Shown: positions 1-12,800 of the stretch, piece after piece
Position numbering within the stretch: the first letter of the stretch is position 1
How the letters are laid out: each line of letters starts with the position of its first letter
NCBI GenBank assembly: GCA_963277665.1
Contig: OY728153.1
Span: forward strand, 275,998,250-276,062,249
DNA length: 64,000 nt
Origin: Viscum album
Lineage: Eukaryota; Streptophyta; Magnoliopsida; Santalales; Viscaceae
Direction: 5' to 3'
The notes under the pieces: model-generated
Told to the model about the DNA's origin: nothing
The model's database searches: none
Seen by the model: only the letters and a program-made list of their open reading frames with translations
Program-made: the position numbers and the translations under genes

Positions 1-620
1 GAGGCCATGCTAACTATCTTTGAGCACCTTTAGATACCTCTTGATGGGAGAGTAAAGACTGCTACATATATTCTTCAAGATTCCATGAAGTGATGGTAGG
101 ATGTTATTACCTATGCAGATCATCATCAGGATATAACCTGGTATGGTTACAGAAAGTATTATATGACTAATTTTTCCACGGGACCTTGAGGGCTAATCAT
201 GCCAGGGTGTTCATGAACATACAATAGGGTTAAATATATTTTATTGATTACATAGACCATTTTATAGAGATTCAATTATTTGTAGCTATATATACTGATA
301 ATGAGATATAAAAAGTGATATGTTTTGAGGATGGGATCATGCATCCTATTCATTCATAATTTAATGTTTTTAGGTTGAATGACACTTATAGTATAGAAAA
401 CTAGACACTTTTTAACAAATGTAACCTAAGGGAAGATGGAGGTTTAGATCAGAGTGGACCGGCTTCTTAACCTAGAAGTGCAGTATCTGGTGGTAAGAAG
501 CACCACATAGAGACCTCTCAGGAGGAAATTACCAATAAAGTACATGTACTATAGGTTTTAAATTCTGTAATTAGTATGAAAAGTGGGGGAATTTGATAAA
601 TTGGTGTGATAGGGCCCCAG
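1..620 (+). pseudogene. Element A gag remnant with degenerate zinc knuckle
   Basis: The first bases align with the gag of element B at about 18388 (residues like AMLTIFEHL against TMLKIFEHI), so the window starts in the retrotransposon gag domain, which forms the virus-like particle. Many stops are present. At 566-607 a 14-codon stretch keeps the C-x2-C-x4-H-x4-C spacing of a nucleic-acid-binding knuckle. Only the first and last Cys survive: the second Cys position reads Tyr and the His position reads Asn. The identification rests on alignment with B and on the correct distance to the protease. Confidence 0.65.
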
Positions 621-929
621 TTTAATACCGATCCTATGGAAGGATCATCCATTTACAATGGTTTTGTAGAATCTTCCCTCTAATGGATAGTGAGAGAGGG
701 TCATCACTAACTCCAGGTCCTGGAGTGGGATTAGCAGCTCTGCATCTGGTAGAGAGTCGGAGTGCTAATGGGAAGTCAATCCAGGAATGTGGTCATGGAT
801 GGGGAATCGAGACACTAGTTTCATTGTGTCATTAGAGTGGGCCTACTCAATAAAGACATGTTGTGTCTCAGGGATGTAGAACGGGCTAGGTTAATGTAGT
901 GTGGCATGTTCTAGGGGAGAAGAGTACCA

Positions 930-1270
930 TAACTTCTATAGTTCAAGGTATGATTATTGTATAATCTACCATATTATATGTTTTTTTGATATAGGGGCTT
1001 CAGATTATTTTATCTCTATGGATATTGTGGAAATCCTCATACTCAAAATCTAATACCTCTATGTGGTGACTACCCTTGATAATCCTTTGGGTATACATTC
1101 AGAGAGTATATGCCAATGTAGGGAGTTTGTCCTTGAGATGTATGGATATAATTTTCTATGGGAATTATTCATCCTTGAGATGTCTGGTTTCAAAATTATT
1201 CTTAGGATGGACTAGTTAGTTCCTTATCATTCCTATGTGGACTGCTAATACCAAAAGGTATCATTTTAAT
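930..1270 (+). pseudogene. Element A aspartic protease remnant
   Basis: At 988-1020 the frame reads DIGASDYFISM, the D-T/S-G-A active-site motif of retrotransposon pepsin-like proteases with Thr changed to Ile. The downstream segment about 1140-1240 resembles the C-terminal half of the domain, including a degenerate ILGMDWL-like end near 1200. The protease would cut the Gag-Pol polyprotein. Several stops and frame changes make it nonfunctional. It lies between the knuckle at 566 and the RT, as in element B. Confidence 0.65.
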
Positions 1271-1399
1271 CACTAGAGGGAAGTACTTATATTGAAAAAG
1301 GGAGAGTGGGATTTCCAAGTAGCTAGAGATGGACTAGAGAATCGTGGGTTGAGTGGCATAATAACCCAGATTACTAGCCTTTATATGGATGATCTGGAA

Positions 1400-2200
1400 A
1401 TAAATCAGGCCGAAATTCCCCCTGTAGTAGATCATTTTAGGGGTATATTTCTGAATTAATTTTTTAGTTTACCTCATGAATGATAGGTGGATTCCTCTAT
1501 TTATATGGTTCCAGGATTTTCACCAATGTCCATTCCTCCTTACAAGATGGCCACTAATGAGTTTTGTGAGCTCAAGAGACTACTGGAATATATAGAATAT
1601 AAGGGTTTTATATGACTGAGTACTTATCCATAGGATTCACCAGTCCTTTTATCCAAAAGGCGGATAGAACCCTTTTGATTTTTTTTAGATTAATGGAAGT
1701 TTAATTAACTTACTATAAAGAACTAGTATCATTTTCCTCATATAGATGACCTATTTGATCAACTCTGAGGATCTCATATTTTCTAAAAGATTTATTTGAG
1801 GTCATGCTATTACCAGGTACATGTTAGACCTTAAGAAATAAATCATACAATGTTATATAGTAGGTATAGTATTTATGAGTATCTGGTTATGCCAATCAGT
1901 CTCATGAATGCATAAACCATTTCCATGTTTTTGATGAATCATGTTTTCAAACCATATTTAGATTCATTTGTGGTAGTATTTATAGATGAAATATTGGTCT
2001 ATTATCTTACTTGACATGACCATGAAAAACATATCAATATTGTTCTAAATACATTGATAGATAACCATTTTTATGATAATTTCACTAAATGACACTTGGA
2101 TCAATAAAGTTCAATTCCTAGGCCACATTATCTCAGAGTTAGGAGTATCAGTTAAACTGGATAAAGTGAGATATGGTTTACTAGGAGAAACCAAAGAACT
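1400..2200 (+). pseudogene. Element A reverse transcriptase remnant
   Basis: Broken frames here match the Ty3/gypsy RT domain. The catalytic stretch reads FIDEILVYY at 1979-2005, where the family has F-x-D-D-I-L-V-Y-S; the second catalytic Asp is replaced by Glu (988 bases after the protease aspartate, as in B). The LGH-like downstream motif is seen near 2120. Numerous stops interrupt it. It would have copied the element RNA into DNA. It is followed directly by RNase H. Confidence 0.75.
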
Positions 2201-2209
2201 TATTTGATA

Positions 2210-2760
2210 TATGGAGTTTCTTAGGTATAAATTTTTATTATTTGGGATTCATTTCAAAATTTTCACACCTAGCAGTGCCTTTTATGAGATTGACTAAGAA
2301 AGGTATGAAGTTCATTTGGTCATAAGCCTTTGAGATAGCCTTTGAGATGTTAAAAGGGAGAATAATTTCATTTATAATATTGATTTTTTAAAGATGAGAA
2401 GAAGCTATAAAGTCTATTGTGATTCATCAGGTATTGGTCAAGGAGTAGTTTTGATGCTGGAAGATTTATTTGTAGCATACATGTCTCCTCAGTTGAGACC
2501 ACTTGAGAGGAATTACTTGATGCACGATCTCAAGTTAGAAATGGTGGTTCATGCCTTGCATTGTTGGATACATTACCTATTGGGAGATAATTTTTGTGCT
2601 ATATACAGACCAAAACATCCTCAGGTATATCTTCATGTAGTGTGACTTAAACATGAGGTATATGAGGTGGGTTTAATACCTCGTTTCCTTTGATTTTGAT
2701 CCTTTATATAAATGCAGGAATGAAAATGTTCTAGTGGATACTTTGAGATGAAGAACTTAG
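2210..2760 (+). pseudogene. Element A RNase H remnant
   Basis: The frame 2394-2645 encodes YKVYCDSSGIGQGVV followed by LRPLERNYLMHDLKLE and a W-I-H-Y-L-L-G stretch, the RNase H (RT_RNaseH) signature that follows RT in Ty3/gypsy. The first catalytic Asp is codon 2421-2423. The later Y-T-D-H-K-S-L motif is degraded to YRPKHP, so its Asp is lost. This ribonuclease removes the RNA strand after reverse transcription. Coding continues toward integrase but is cut by element F at 2933. Confidence 0.75.
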
Positions 2761-2928
2761 ACACAATCAGTTTGAGAGGCCAGTGATGAGTAGCAGCTGA
2801 GGACTCTATTTTATGAGATTCACTTGGATATTTAGGACCACCTTGTAAATTCAGTACTTTTATCATTATTAGTGACCTATTAACTTCTATAGAGAGTAAT
2901 GATGAGGGAGTTATCAGATCCCAACGGT

Positions 2929-2933
2929 TTATT
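2929..2933. repeat. Target-site duplication of element F, left copy (TTATT)
   Basis: The five bases TTATT directly precede the TG start of the left LTR and recur at 14231-14235 directly after the CA end of the right LTR. A perfect 5-bp duplication is what a Ty3/gypsy integrase leaves, and it fixes both ends of F. Confidence 0.92.
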
Positions 2934-5900
2934 TGTAATGCCCTGACCCCAGTTAACCAGATTAGGTGCATTATCACGTATCATTGGCCTGATCACAAAA
3001 GATCAAGGCTCAAAAGACCAATTAGTTTAGTAGCCTTGGAATCACTAGATACATTCATAAAGTTTACATTACATCATAAAGTGAAAACTACAACAACATC
3101 TTGTCTCCACACTCATATCCCCTTATACTATCCCTGCAGGTCATTCATAAAATACTTCTTCACATCCTGGGAAAAATAAAACATAGAAAGAGGTGAGCTC
3201 AAATTCCCAGTAAGGATAACAATATAGTGGAAACTTTCATAAATAAGCATAAACATTTAGGGAAATGTATAACTAAAACAAAAGACTTTTAATCTTGAAC
3301 TTCAGAATAATAAGGAAAACATAAAATGAAATAATGCCATTTACTTATTAACATGGATATTCTACTAGTCGAATAATCACATGAAATATCAATAACCACT
3401 TTCATAATGATGGAATGCATAATTTCAGACTATCATAACCACATAGTCAAGGCCTTGTTCCAAGACTACAAATAAGATTTTGTCAAGTCCTTGTGCCAAG
3501 ACACCAGTTTGTCTAATGAGACCTACCGATGCATCGAGGAGCTATAGCGGGCTACAACCATCACTTACTAATTCCAATTAATTCCTCATATAAAATTTTG
3601 AAACATAACATAAACATTCGTATCAAAACTAACATATGAAATGTCAATAATTTATCCACAAACCATTAATGGTATAAAAATAGCACATCCACAGTAAAAA
3701 ATAACTCATTTGATACAATATTGAGATTTTATTGTATCATATAAACCTCAATCGAGAACAATGAAGGATATTTACATAGATGAAAATAATCATCAAAACT
3801 ATTAGAGAGAAATATCCCCCTTTTTTGAAATCATTTAAAAGTCACACTATTTGTCAAGAAACCCTTAAAAATAGGTTTTTAAATCAAAGTGTCCCATACC
3901 ACTTTACAACTTTTAAAATGAATTTCAATTTTAAAAATTTAATGTCCATATAAATAAATCCTTAAAACCATTTTTAAAACATGGGCATTAATGGGAAATA
4001 TTTAGAATAATAAATATTTAAAACATTTTAAAATGATATTTTAGTTAGAGTTCCTAACCAAAAGAGAGACACTTGAATAAAAATAATTGAGGTAATACAA
4101 ACTTTGTAATATCATGATAATAAAGGGATTCATGATATACTATGACAAAGTACATTATATACACCATATAAAAGTGATTTGGTGTATAACAACAAAGGAG
4201 TCTCAATGGAATGTAAAATGATATGAAATCTCTCATAAAAGCTGTATCCTTAGGTTAAGGATAAATCAACGACATAATTATGTGTGAAAAATATAAATAC
4301 AATCAATATGATTGGATATTCAGTGTAAAACAATCAAAGGATATTCACACATATTCTTTTAAAAACAACAACAATAAATTATATGTTTAACTCAATAAAT
4401 GGAGATTGAGTTAAAATTACTCTTATCAAGTTCATATCGATGACTTTAGAATTTATCAATGGAGTGATTATGTGCATAAAAAGTATATCCACAAAAAGGG
4501 GAGTGGAAATTATTAAATAATCAAATAAATTGTGATTCCACACATAATCTTGGATTAAAATAATCAATGAAGTATGCGTAAAGTCGAATGAGTGAAAATT
4601 GAAATTTCAAATTCCCTTATAGATTTGGTAACTTATGAAACATACACCCATGAAATAAGGATCATAAAATGATGATGTAAATATACATAAATTAAAGCAT
4701 ATTACACAATGAATACAGTCATGGTCAGTACACACACCACATGCAATATATAAGCGGTGAACAATGGAAATCTCACGAAATTAAAAGTGAGATAAAGAAC
4801 CCCTTACTTTGTACATTTTCCTTGGTCGAGGGTAGGTTAACCTCCTGTATAATGGTGAAATAATTGTTATTTGATTATAAAAGAATCATATACATTAATA
4901 TGATATCATATATGATCTTTTAACTTTTATTTGTTGATAATATCTTAGTATTATCGTTGTTTTGGGTGTTAATGGATTCATTTTCATTTATATTCTTTGT
5001 TATGTGAGCCATATTTGTTATGAATGGGATGAATATTATTCATATACAAAATGATATCATGTCTATAATCATTATTTTTAATCATAAAATGAAATTTAGT
5101 CTTGAATGGATATGATGGGGAATGAATCTCATCACGTTCATGGAGACGGTAATCTGTACGTATGCACGAGCGACAATATCATTATATTGATATTAAAATA
5201 TTATATAATTGGATGGTATATAATATATAAATAATCATTATAATGTTATATTCATTATTTACATGAATTACACATCATTATTATACCCATTCAAATAATA
5301 ATATATTGAATAACAATTACACCATGACGTGGAGACGGTAGGCCGTATGTACGCACGTATGGTGACATGCCATTCAAAAGATGGATAGAATACTAAATAT
5401 GGTTATACCATATTTATAATAACATCACAGTATATAGAATATACTGGAGTTATTATTATAGAATGGAAATAACAAAAAAATAATAAGTTGAAGAAGAAAG
5501 GAACTTGAAAGAGGGTGGTGAAAGCTTTATCTCTTCTTCGGGTTCTTCCTTTTGATTTGATCAAAAGGGCTCCTTAGGTTGACTTTATGACAAAAGGAAG
5601 GACTCTAGGAATAAATTTGGGCAGTTTAGAGGGTATTTGGGTAGATGTTGGTCAAAAAGAAAGTCTTTGAAGGTATGAATAATTGTTTAGAAGTAGTTTC
5701 CTTTTATAAGGGGGAGGAGGGGCTCTTTAGAAAAAACATAAAGTATTAATTTATAATAAATTCATATTCGGTTTATAATGGCTCCAAAGTGGATTATTCA
5801 AAGTATAAGGTGGGTATGGGTCTAAATAATTTTATCCAATATATTTTAGATAGGTTTGGGTCACTATAAAAACCTTATCATTTATATTTAAATCTTAGTT

Positions 5901-7292
5901 AAATAGTTTGACATTTACCATGTCACTTTGTATTTTTATATTATATGGTTAATAAACTTACTATATACTTACAAGAGACCCCCAAGTGCTCCATTAATTA
6001 TAAATATATAATTATATAAGTCCTTTGGCCGAACCTTATATTTTTAGGAATAGAATATGAATTAATAATATAATATTTGTTTTAAAAACTCTTTTATGTC
6101 AATTTTGACACTATTTAATAATTTATTTTTGTTAAAGTCTCAAAGACTTTATTAATTCGAAAAAAATTCATTTAAGCAATTATAACATGTCATATTAATT
6201 AATAAAATTCGTTTATGCCATCAAAAAGTTCAAATTATATTTATTTTAACATTTATAATACTAATTATTTGATTCTTTCATTAATAAGTAAAATACTGCA
6301 TCATTATTGTGTCATAAATAAATTTAATTATTAAATGTCTAAAAATTATAAATAAAATAACATTATTTAGGAAATATTTTTATCTTTATAATGAATATTT
6401 ATATTTGAAAATATAATATATATAACCCTATGTAAAAATTGTTTTTCTAGAAGATATATGCTTGTGTCATTTTTGTATTTACTTTAACTTAATTAATATA
6501 AAGTGTCATTATCACTTACAAGTTTATCCATGGGGTCATAAAATTGACCCAAAGATTCCCATGGTTGGAAATGTATCAAAAAATAGGGGTAGGACATGTT
6601 TTAGGGTAATTTATTATTATTTAATATTATTTTTTACCCTTATTTACCGGATTTACCCTTTTACCACGGTAAATAAAATATTTTCCGAAGTAATTATTCA
6701 AAATGTCTAAAAATAACAGTTAACTATTTAAAAAATTTGGACCTACTGTTTATAAATATGGAATCCATTTTTATGAATTCAAAACACAGAATTGGAAGTA
6801 ATTAATTTTAAATTAATTCCCGTTGTTAAAACAGAAAGCGTGTTTTTAAGAGATAATAACTATCAAAAGATTTCCACTTACTTATGTCCAGTTTAAATAA
6901 TAATTTATATACAATGAACTACATTGGATTAAATGGGAAAAATATAATCTAATTATAATATAAAATAACTCAAATTCATAATTTATCACTATTAATTATT
7001 TCGATTAAAAAAGTTTTTTTTAATTAAAATTTAGTAATTTTCATTATTAATCAAAATATGAAAGTTATCAGAAAAGTACCAAAAATTCACCCTAAGCTAA
7101 TTTCTATATTAAGAATCCAAAAATAAAGTCCATTTTGAAAGATAAAATGTATAAAATTTCAAAAAGTGGGTATTAATATTCATAACGACTAGTTTGATTG
7201 GTTGTGGTGTGTGTTAGATTTCGATGTTGCGTACAACACAAGCTACTGTATTATTCAAAGAGAAGAGTACCGTGAAAGCTTGGGGTGTTAAA
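2934..7292 (-). repeat. Element F 3' LTR (left copy)
   Basis: This 4.36-kb repeat matches 9874-14230 end to end. It starts TGTAATGCCC; its inner end reads TGTTAAA where the other copy has TGTTACA. On the minus strand it begins TNTAACACCCC. Very long for a plant LTR. It has no coding content; the short open frames inside it (for example 4054-4236 and 4379-4567, repeated at 10993-11175 and 11318-11506) are duplicated noise because both LTRs carry them. Confidence 0.92.
5141..5374. promoter_or_regulatory. Paired GC-rich motif inside the F LTR
   Basis: Two copies of a motif built on GGAGACGGTA followed by a CGTA(C/T)GTA-like and GCACG core occur at about 5141-5174 and 5330-5374, spaced about 190 bases. 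The same pair occurs in the other LTR at about 12081-12113 and 12269-12303. They stand out as CpG-containing islands in a very AT-rich LTR. A regulatory role is inference. Confidence 0.35.
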
Positions 7293-7305
7293 TTCTCCTC
7301 TACTT
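7293..7305 (-). other. Element F polypurine tract
   Basis: On the minus strand this reads AAGTAGAGGAGAA immediately before the start of the 3' LTR. A purine run at this place is the plus-strand primer site of LTR retrotransposons, and it supports the minus orientation of F. Confidence 0.8.
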
Positions 7306-8440
7306 TAATAAATTGCATCCTATCAATTTTTTTAAAATTGGGCTTGGGAATATAATGGAAAGTCCCACATCGGAAAAAGAGTAAATAAAACTATTACTTT
7401 AAAAGAAAGAAAGAGAAGTAAAAAGGTCACCCGAGATAACGTATACTAGGATTACATGTAGAATAACATGGATATGGATGATAAACTAAGTGTCAAGTTC
7501 TGATGGAGAGGGATATAAAACATGATCAGAAGAAAGTTAATAACAAGAAAACCACAAACTTGTGATGGGATAAATGGTCATTAGTTTCCCAGTAGGAAAA
7601 GTAAATGGACAACATTTTTTTTAACTGTCATTACATAAAGATGAGGAATTAATTTTTGAGATTGACTAAGAAGATAAAGAGATATACTTAATTTTTAAGT
7701 AAAGTTTCATTCTTTAATAAACTTCTACTACTAACTCATTTATAAATGATGAGTATTCAAGAAGACTTGGTCACACTGGAAGAGCTAGAATAAACTTCTT
7801 ATAGAATGACATGATCCACGAAGGATAAACTATACATTTACCTTGTCTATAGAGATTAATCAAAACCAAAATGGTTAATATAATATCTGATGATCCCCCA
7901 AAAGGATATTCCATTAGAGAAAGAAACACTAATCTTAATTTCTAAAATTAAATCAACAATACCCCAAAGTTAAATAAATAGCATTCAATAAAAAATTGTC
8001 CTTAAAATCCTTCAATATAATCCAAACTAACATTGAAATCCAAAACATAGAAGAATTTGGTTATGTAGTCTCCCACGTTAAATTGTATCTCCAAATGACA
8101 TCAACTACTATTAAAGTCACATACTTAAAAGTAATTAACCTAATCACATATTCTCTATTATAGGATAATCATTTCCATAAATAACCCAAATCACTATAAA
8201 TACACAATAAAAACATAGATAAAAATCCACCATTACTCCTAAAAAAAATCCCATAGTATTCTATTTTCTGTGGGCATATAGTGTTCCAAACCAAGCGAAC
8301 ATCTTCCAAAATAACATTTATCAATTAATCACCAAATCATTTTCCTATACTAAGATTATTTATTTGATAAGATATAATACCCCAAATCAACTTATTATTG
8401 ATCAATAAAATCATTTAACTAAAAATAATTAGTCACACTA
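7306..8440. other. Element F interior, no recognisable coding sequence
   Basis: I see no conserved protein domain on either strand in this AT-rich stretch. It holds a GTCCCACATCG motif at 7362-7372, identical to the plant snRNA upstream sequence element and also common near plant LTR ends, but no convincing snRNA follows. The normal gypsy pol would occupy this place and is absent. Confidence 0.5.
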
Positions 8441-8560
8441 ACTAGGGACTTCACGTAGTCTAGTGGTAGGCGATAAATCCCAATCACACTTTGGTTGTGG
8501 ATTCGATTCCCACAGCTTTGTCCGACGCGACGGGTTTTCACATGGTCTGCGTGTTGTCCT
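8441..8560 (+). repeat. tRNA-derived SINE-like head inside element F
   Basis: The stretch holds an A-box-like TAGTCTAGTGGT at 8456-8467 and a B-box GGATTCGATTCC at 8499-8510, at the right distance for an internal RNA polymerase III promoter. The B box lies in a T-arm-like fold: stem GTGGA/CCCAC with four of five pairs, around a 7-base TTCGATT loop (8497-8513). It is not a functional tRNA: there is no acceptor-stem pairing, and the sequence continues into a GC-rich tail (CCGACGCGACGGG). A tRNA-derived SINE head inserted in F is the best reading. Confidence 0.5.
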
Positions 8561-8989
8561 TTTTCAAAAACTATATTTTATAGCATTACCAAAATGAGAT
8601 AAATTCCTCAAAATAACCATAACATAATTTAACCACAAATGTTATCTCATACCTTGCATTTTCACCCCAAAACATAATAACTTGTAATTGCCTCAAAACC
8701 AATGATCATATAAAACCAAATGGTTATTTATAACTATATCCACAAGGGAAAAGATAAGTATTCCTCAAATATCATTCTCACATGTAAAACTGCAGGGTTA
8801 CAAATACAAGAGAAAATTATTCCAAAGTAATACCATCAATAAGGAGAACTAATACTTTTAAACATTTCTCCAACCATTTATTTCCACATAACTTCTTCTT
8901 TAACCAAGAAAATATCCTATAGAATAGGGCATTCACTCGGGTAATGGACAGGTCCCCTAAATTTATAGAAAATGAATGTAAATGGATTC

Positions 8990-9400
8990 TTGGAACCATT
9001 TTTATTTTCTTACATAGTACTCTTCATTTTTCCTTGGAAATTCTTCACTTTATGTCCTTCTCTCCAGCACGTAAATCATTTATTTGTTCCATTGAGACAC
9101 TTTCCTAGGTGTCTTCTTCCACATTTCCTACATGATAGAAATTGACAATTATTTTCTCCATGGTCTCCATTGCTGGAGCTCTTATCATTCATCGCCTTTC
9201 TCTTCTTTGTTTAGTCCAAGAGTTGGTTAATATATATGTTGTTGATCATATTTTTGGAAAACTGATTTGGCATGTACACAATATCTTTTACGCCTATCAA
9301 CATTCTATTTTTTTTCTCATTTCCACCACCATTCCCACCATGTACATCATTCTCAAAGTTACTTTGACTACCTTGGAATCTAGCCATTGACCCAAACCAG
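8990..9400 (-). pseudogene. Element F gag C-terminal remnant with two zinc knuckles
   Basis: Read on the minus strand, 9132-9097 gives CRKCGRRHLGKC, a C-x2-C-x3-H-x3-C knuckle followed by LNGTNK. A second knuckle follows at 9080-9039 (FTCWREGHKVKNF), whose first Cys codon is now TGA and whose last Cys is Phe. This pair with a linker of the 'L-x-G-T' type is familiar from gag proteins of plant Ty3/gypsy elements. Only about 470 bases separate it from the primer site, so the N-terminal gag is mostly missing. It is the sole protein trace in F. Confidence 0.7.
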
Positions 9401-9859
9401 AAATCATTGTGTGAGTAATAGTAGTCATAAAATCATTTAGAGAATATCATGACACAATTTTCTCAATTTGAAACACCTTAGGATTAACCAAGGTCATTTA
9501 TTATCATACTATATTAAAATACATCAAATATATTTGTAAAGAAAATGTAAATTACCCTAAGCATATCCCATGGGAGTGTCGTAACCAAGAGTGCAGCAAG
9601 GCCCGTTGTCGTGCAACAGTTCCCGTTCGAGTCTAGCTCAAAGCGGTGTTTTCGGGTTTTAACCCTAGGTACATCTATGCCAGAGCCACCTCTACCTATT
9701 CGTATCCAGACAGGGATGTATTGCTCAGAAAACGCACAAAATCTCTACAATACCATAATTTAGGAAGTTCTTCTATACTAATTCTCAATGTCTATCTTAG
9801 GGTTATGTGCTCTAATCAGAGTTTATCTAAATCTAGTATCCAAGGTTTGTACTAAAATT

Positions 9860-9871
9860 CCTCTGATACAA
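9860..9871 (-). other. Element F primer binding site (tRNA-iMet type)
   Basis: On the minus strand the stretch reads TTGTATCAGAGG, one mismatch from TGGTATCAGAGG, the complement of the initiator-Met tRNA 3' end. It lies two bases inside the end of the right LTR, which is therefore the 5' LTR. Confidence 0.85.
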
Positions 9872-9873
9872 AC

Positions 9874-12800
9874 TGTAATGCCCCGACTCCAGTTACCCAT
9901 ATTCAGTGCATTATTATGTATCATTGTTCTGATCACAAAAGATCAAGTCTTGAAAGACTAATTAGTTTAGTAGCCTTGGAATCACTAGATAGATTCATAA
10001 TGTTTACATTACATCATAAAGTAAAAACTACAACAAAATCTTGTCTCCACACTCATATACCCTTATAATATCCCTATAGGTCATTCATTAAATACTTCTT
10101 CACATCCTGGGAAAAATAAAACATAGAAAGGGGTGAGCTCAAATGCCCAGTAAGGATAATAATATAGCGGAAACTTTCATAAATAAGATTAAACATTTTA
10201 GGCAATGTATAACTAAAAAAAAGCCTTTTAAACTTGACCTTCAGCATAATATGGATAATATAAAATGAAATAATTCCATTTACTTATTCACATGGATATT
10301 CTACTAGTCGAATAATCACATGAAATATCAATAACCACTTTCATAATGATGGAATGAATAATTCCAGACTATCATAACCACATAGTCAAGTCCTTATGCC
10401 AAGAATACAAATACAATTTTGTCAAGGCCTTGTTCCAAGACACTAGTTTGTCTCATGAGACCTACCAATGTATCGAAGAGCTATAGCGGGCTCCACCCAT
10501 CACTTACTAAGTCCAATGCATTCCTCATATGAAAAGTTTGAAACATAACATAAACATTCGTATCAAAACTAACATATGAAATGTCAATACTTTATCCACA
10601 AACCATGAATGGTATAAAAATAGAACATCCACAGTCAAACATAAATCATTTGATACAATATGGAGATTGTATTGTATCAGATTAACATCAATCAAGAACA
10701 ATGAAGGATATTTACATAGATGAAAATAATCATCAAAACTACTAGAGAGAAATATCCCCCTTTTTTGAAATCTTTTAAAAGTCACACTATTGTTCAAGAA
10801 GCCCTTAAAAATACATTTTGAATCAAGGTTTCCCATACCACTTTGAAACTTTTAAAATTAATTTCAATTTTAAAACATTAATATCCATATAAATAAATAC
10901 TTAAAACCATTTTTAAAACATGGACATTAATGAGAAAGATTTAGAATAATAAATCTTTAAAACATTTTAAAAAGATATTTTAGGTAGACTTCCTAACCAA
11001 AAGAGTTACACTTGAATAAAAATAATTGAGGTAATAAAAACTTTGTAATATCATGATAATAAAGGGATTCATGATATACTATGTCAAAGTACATTATATA
11101 CACCATATAAAAGTGATTTGGTGTATAACAACAAAAGAGTATCAATGGAATGTAAATTGAGATGAAATCTCTCATAAAAGCGGTATCCTTATGTTAAATA
11201 AAAATAAACGACATAATTATGTGTGAGAAATATAAATACACTCAATATGATTGTATATTCAGTGTAAAACAATCAAAGGACTTTCACACATATTCTTGTA
11301 AAAACAACAACAATGAATTAGATGTTTAACTCAATAAATGAAGATTGAGTTAAAATTACCCTTATCAAGTTCATATCGATGAATTGAGAATTTATCAATG
11401 GAGTTATTAGGTGTATCAAAATTATATCCATATAAATGGGAGTGGAAATTATTACATAATCAAATAAATTGTGATTCCACACATAATCTTGGAGTAAAAT
11501 AACCAATGAAGAATGCGTAAAGTCGAATGAGTGGAAATTGAAATTTCAAATTCCCTTATCGATTTGGTAACTTACGAAACATAAAACCATGAAATAAGGA
11601 TCATAAAATGATGATGTAAATATCCATAAATTAATGTATATTACACAATGGATACAATCATGGGCAGTACACACACCACATGCAATAAATAAGTGGTGAA
11701 CAATGGAAATCTTACGGAATTAAAAATTAGATAAGGAACCCCTTACATTGTACTTTTTCCTTGGTCGAGGGTAGGTTAACCTACTTTATAGTGGTGAAAT
11801 AATTGTTATTTAATTATACAAGAATCATATACATTAATATAATATCATATATGATCTTTTAACATTGATTTGTTGATAATATCTTAGTATTATCGTCGTT
11901 TCAGGTGTTAACAGATTCATTTTCTTTTATATTCTTTGTTATGTGAGCCATATTTGTTATGAATGGGATGAATCTTATTCATATATAGAATTATATCATG
12001 TATATAAACATTATTTTTAATCACCAAATGAAATTTAGTCTTGAATGGATATGATGTGGAATGAATCTCATCGCGTTCGTGGAGACGGTAATCCGTACGT
12101 ATGCACGAGCGACAAAATCATTCTTTTGATATTAAAATAATACATAATTTGATGGTATATAATATATAGAAAATTATTATCATGTTATATTTATTATTTA
12201 AATTAGTTATAAATCATTATTATACCCATCCAAATAATAATATATTGAATAACAATTACACCGCGATGTGGAGACGGTAGGCCGTACTTACGCACGTATG
12301 GTGACATTTCATTAAAAGGATGGATAAAATACTAAATATGGTTGTACCATATTTATAATAACATCAAATTATATAGAAGATACTGTATTTATTATTTTAT
12401 AATGGAAATAACAAAGAAATAATAAGTTGAAGAAGAAAGGAACTTGAAAGAGGGTGGTGAAAACATTACATCTTCTTCGGGTTCTTACTGTTGATTTGAT
12501 CAAAAGGGCTCCTTAGGTTGTCTTTATGACTAAAGGAAGGCCTCTAAGATTAAGGGAGAATAGTTGAGAGGGTATTTTGGCAGATTTTTTCCGAACAAAA
12601 AGGCTTTGAAGGTACAAATAGTTGGTTAGAAGTGGTGTCCTTTTATAAGGGGGAGGAGGGGCTCTTTAGAAAAAACTTAAAGTATTAGTTTATAATAAAT
12701 TCATATTCGGATTATAATGGCTCAAAATTGGATTATTAAAAGTCTAAGGTGGGGATGGGTCGAAATAATTTCATCCAATAGATTTTAGACATTTTTGGGT

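Noticed and set aside
4054..4567. Two minus-strand frames conserved at 10993-11506, hinting at a real duplicated gene pair
   Set aside because: Both pairs lie in the two LTRs of F. Similarity comes from the LTR duplication; the translations are hydrophobic low-complexity and match nothing known.
8443..8520. Functional nuclear tRNA gene
   Set aside because: No acceptor-stem pairing and no clear anticodon arm; only the two promoter boxes and a T arm remain.
9565..9660. B-box-like CGTTCGAGTC close to the primer site of F, resembling a tRNA or SINE
   Set aside because: No T-stem pairing, no convincing A box and no acceptor stem. It lies in the leader of F and is shared with no other tRNA-like feature here.
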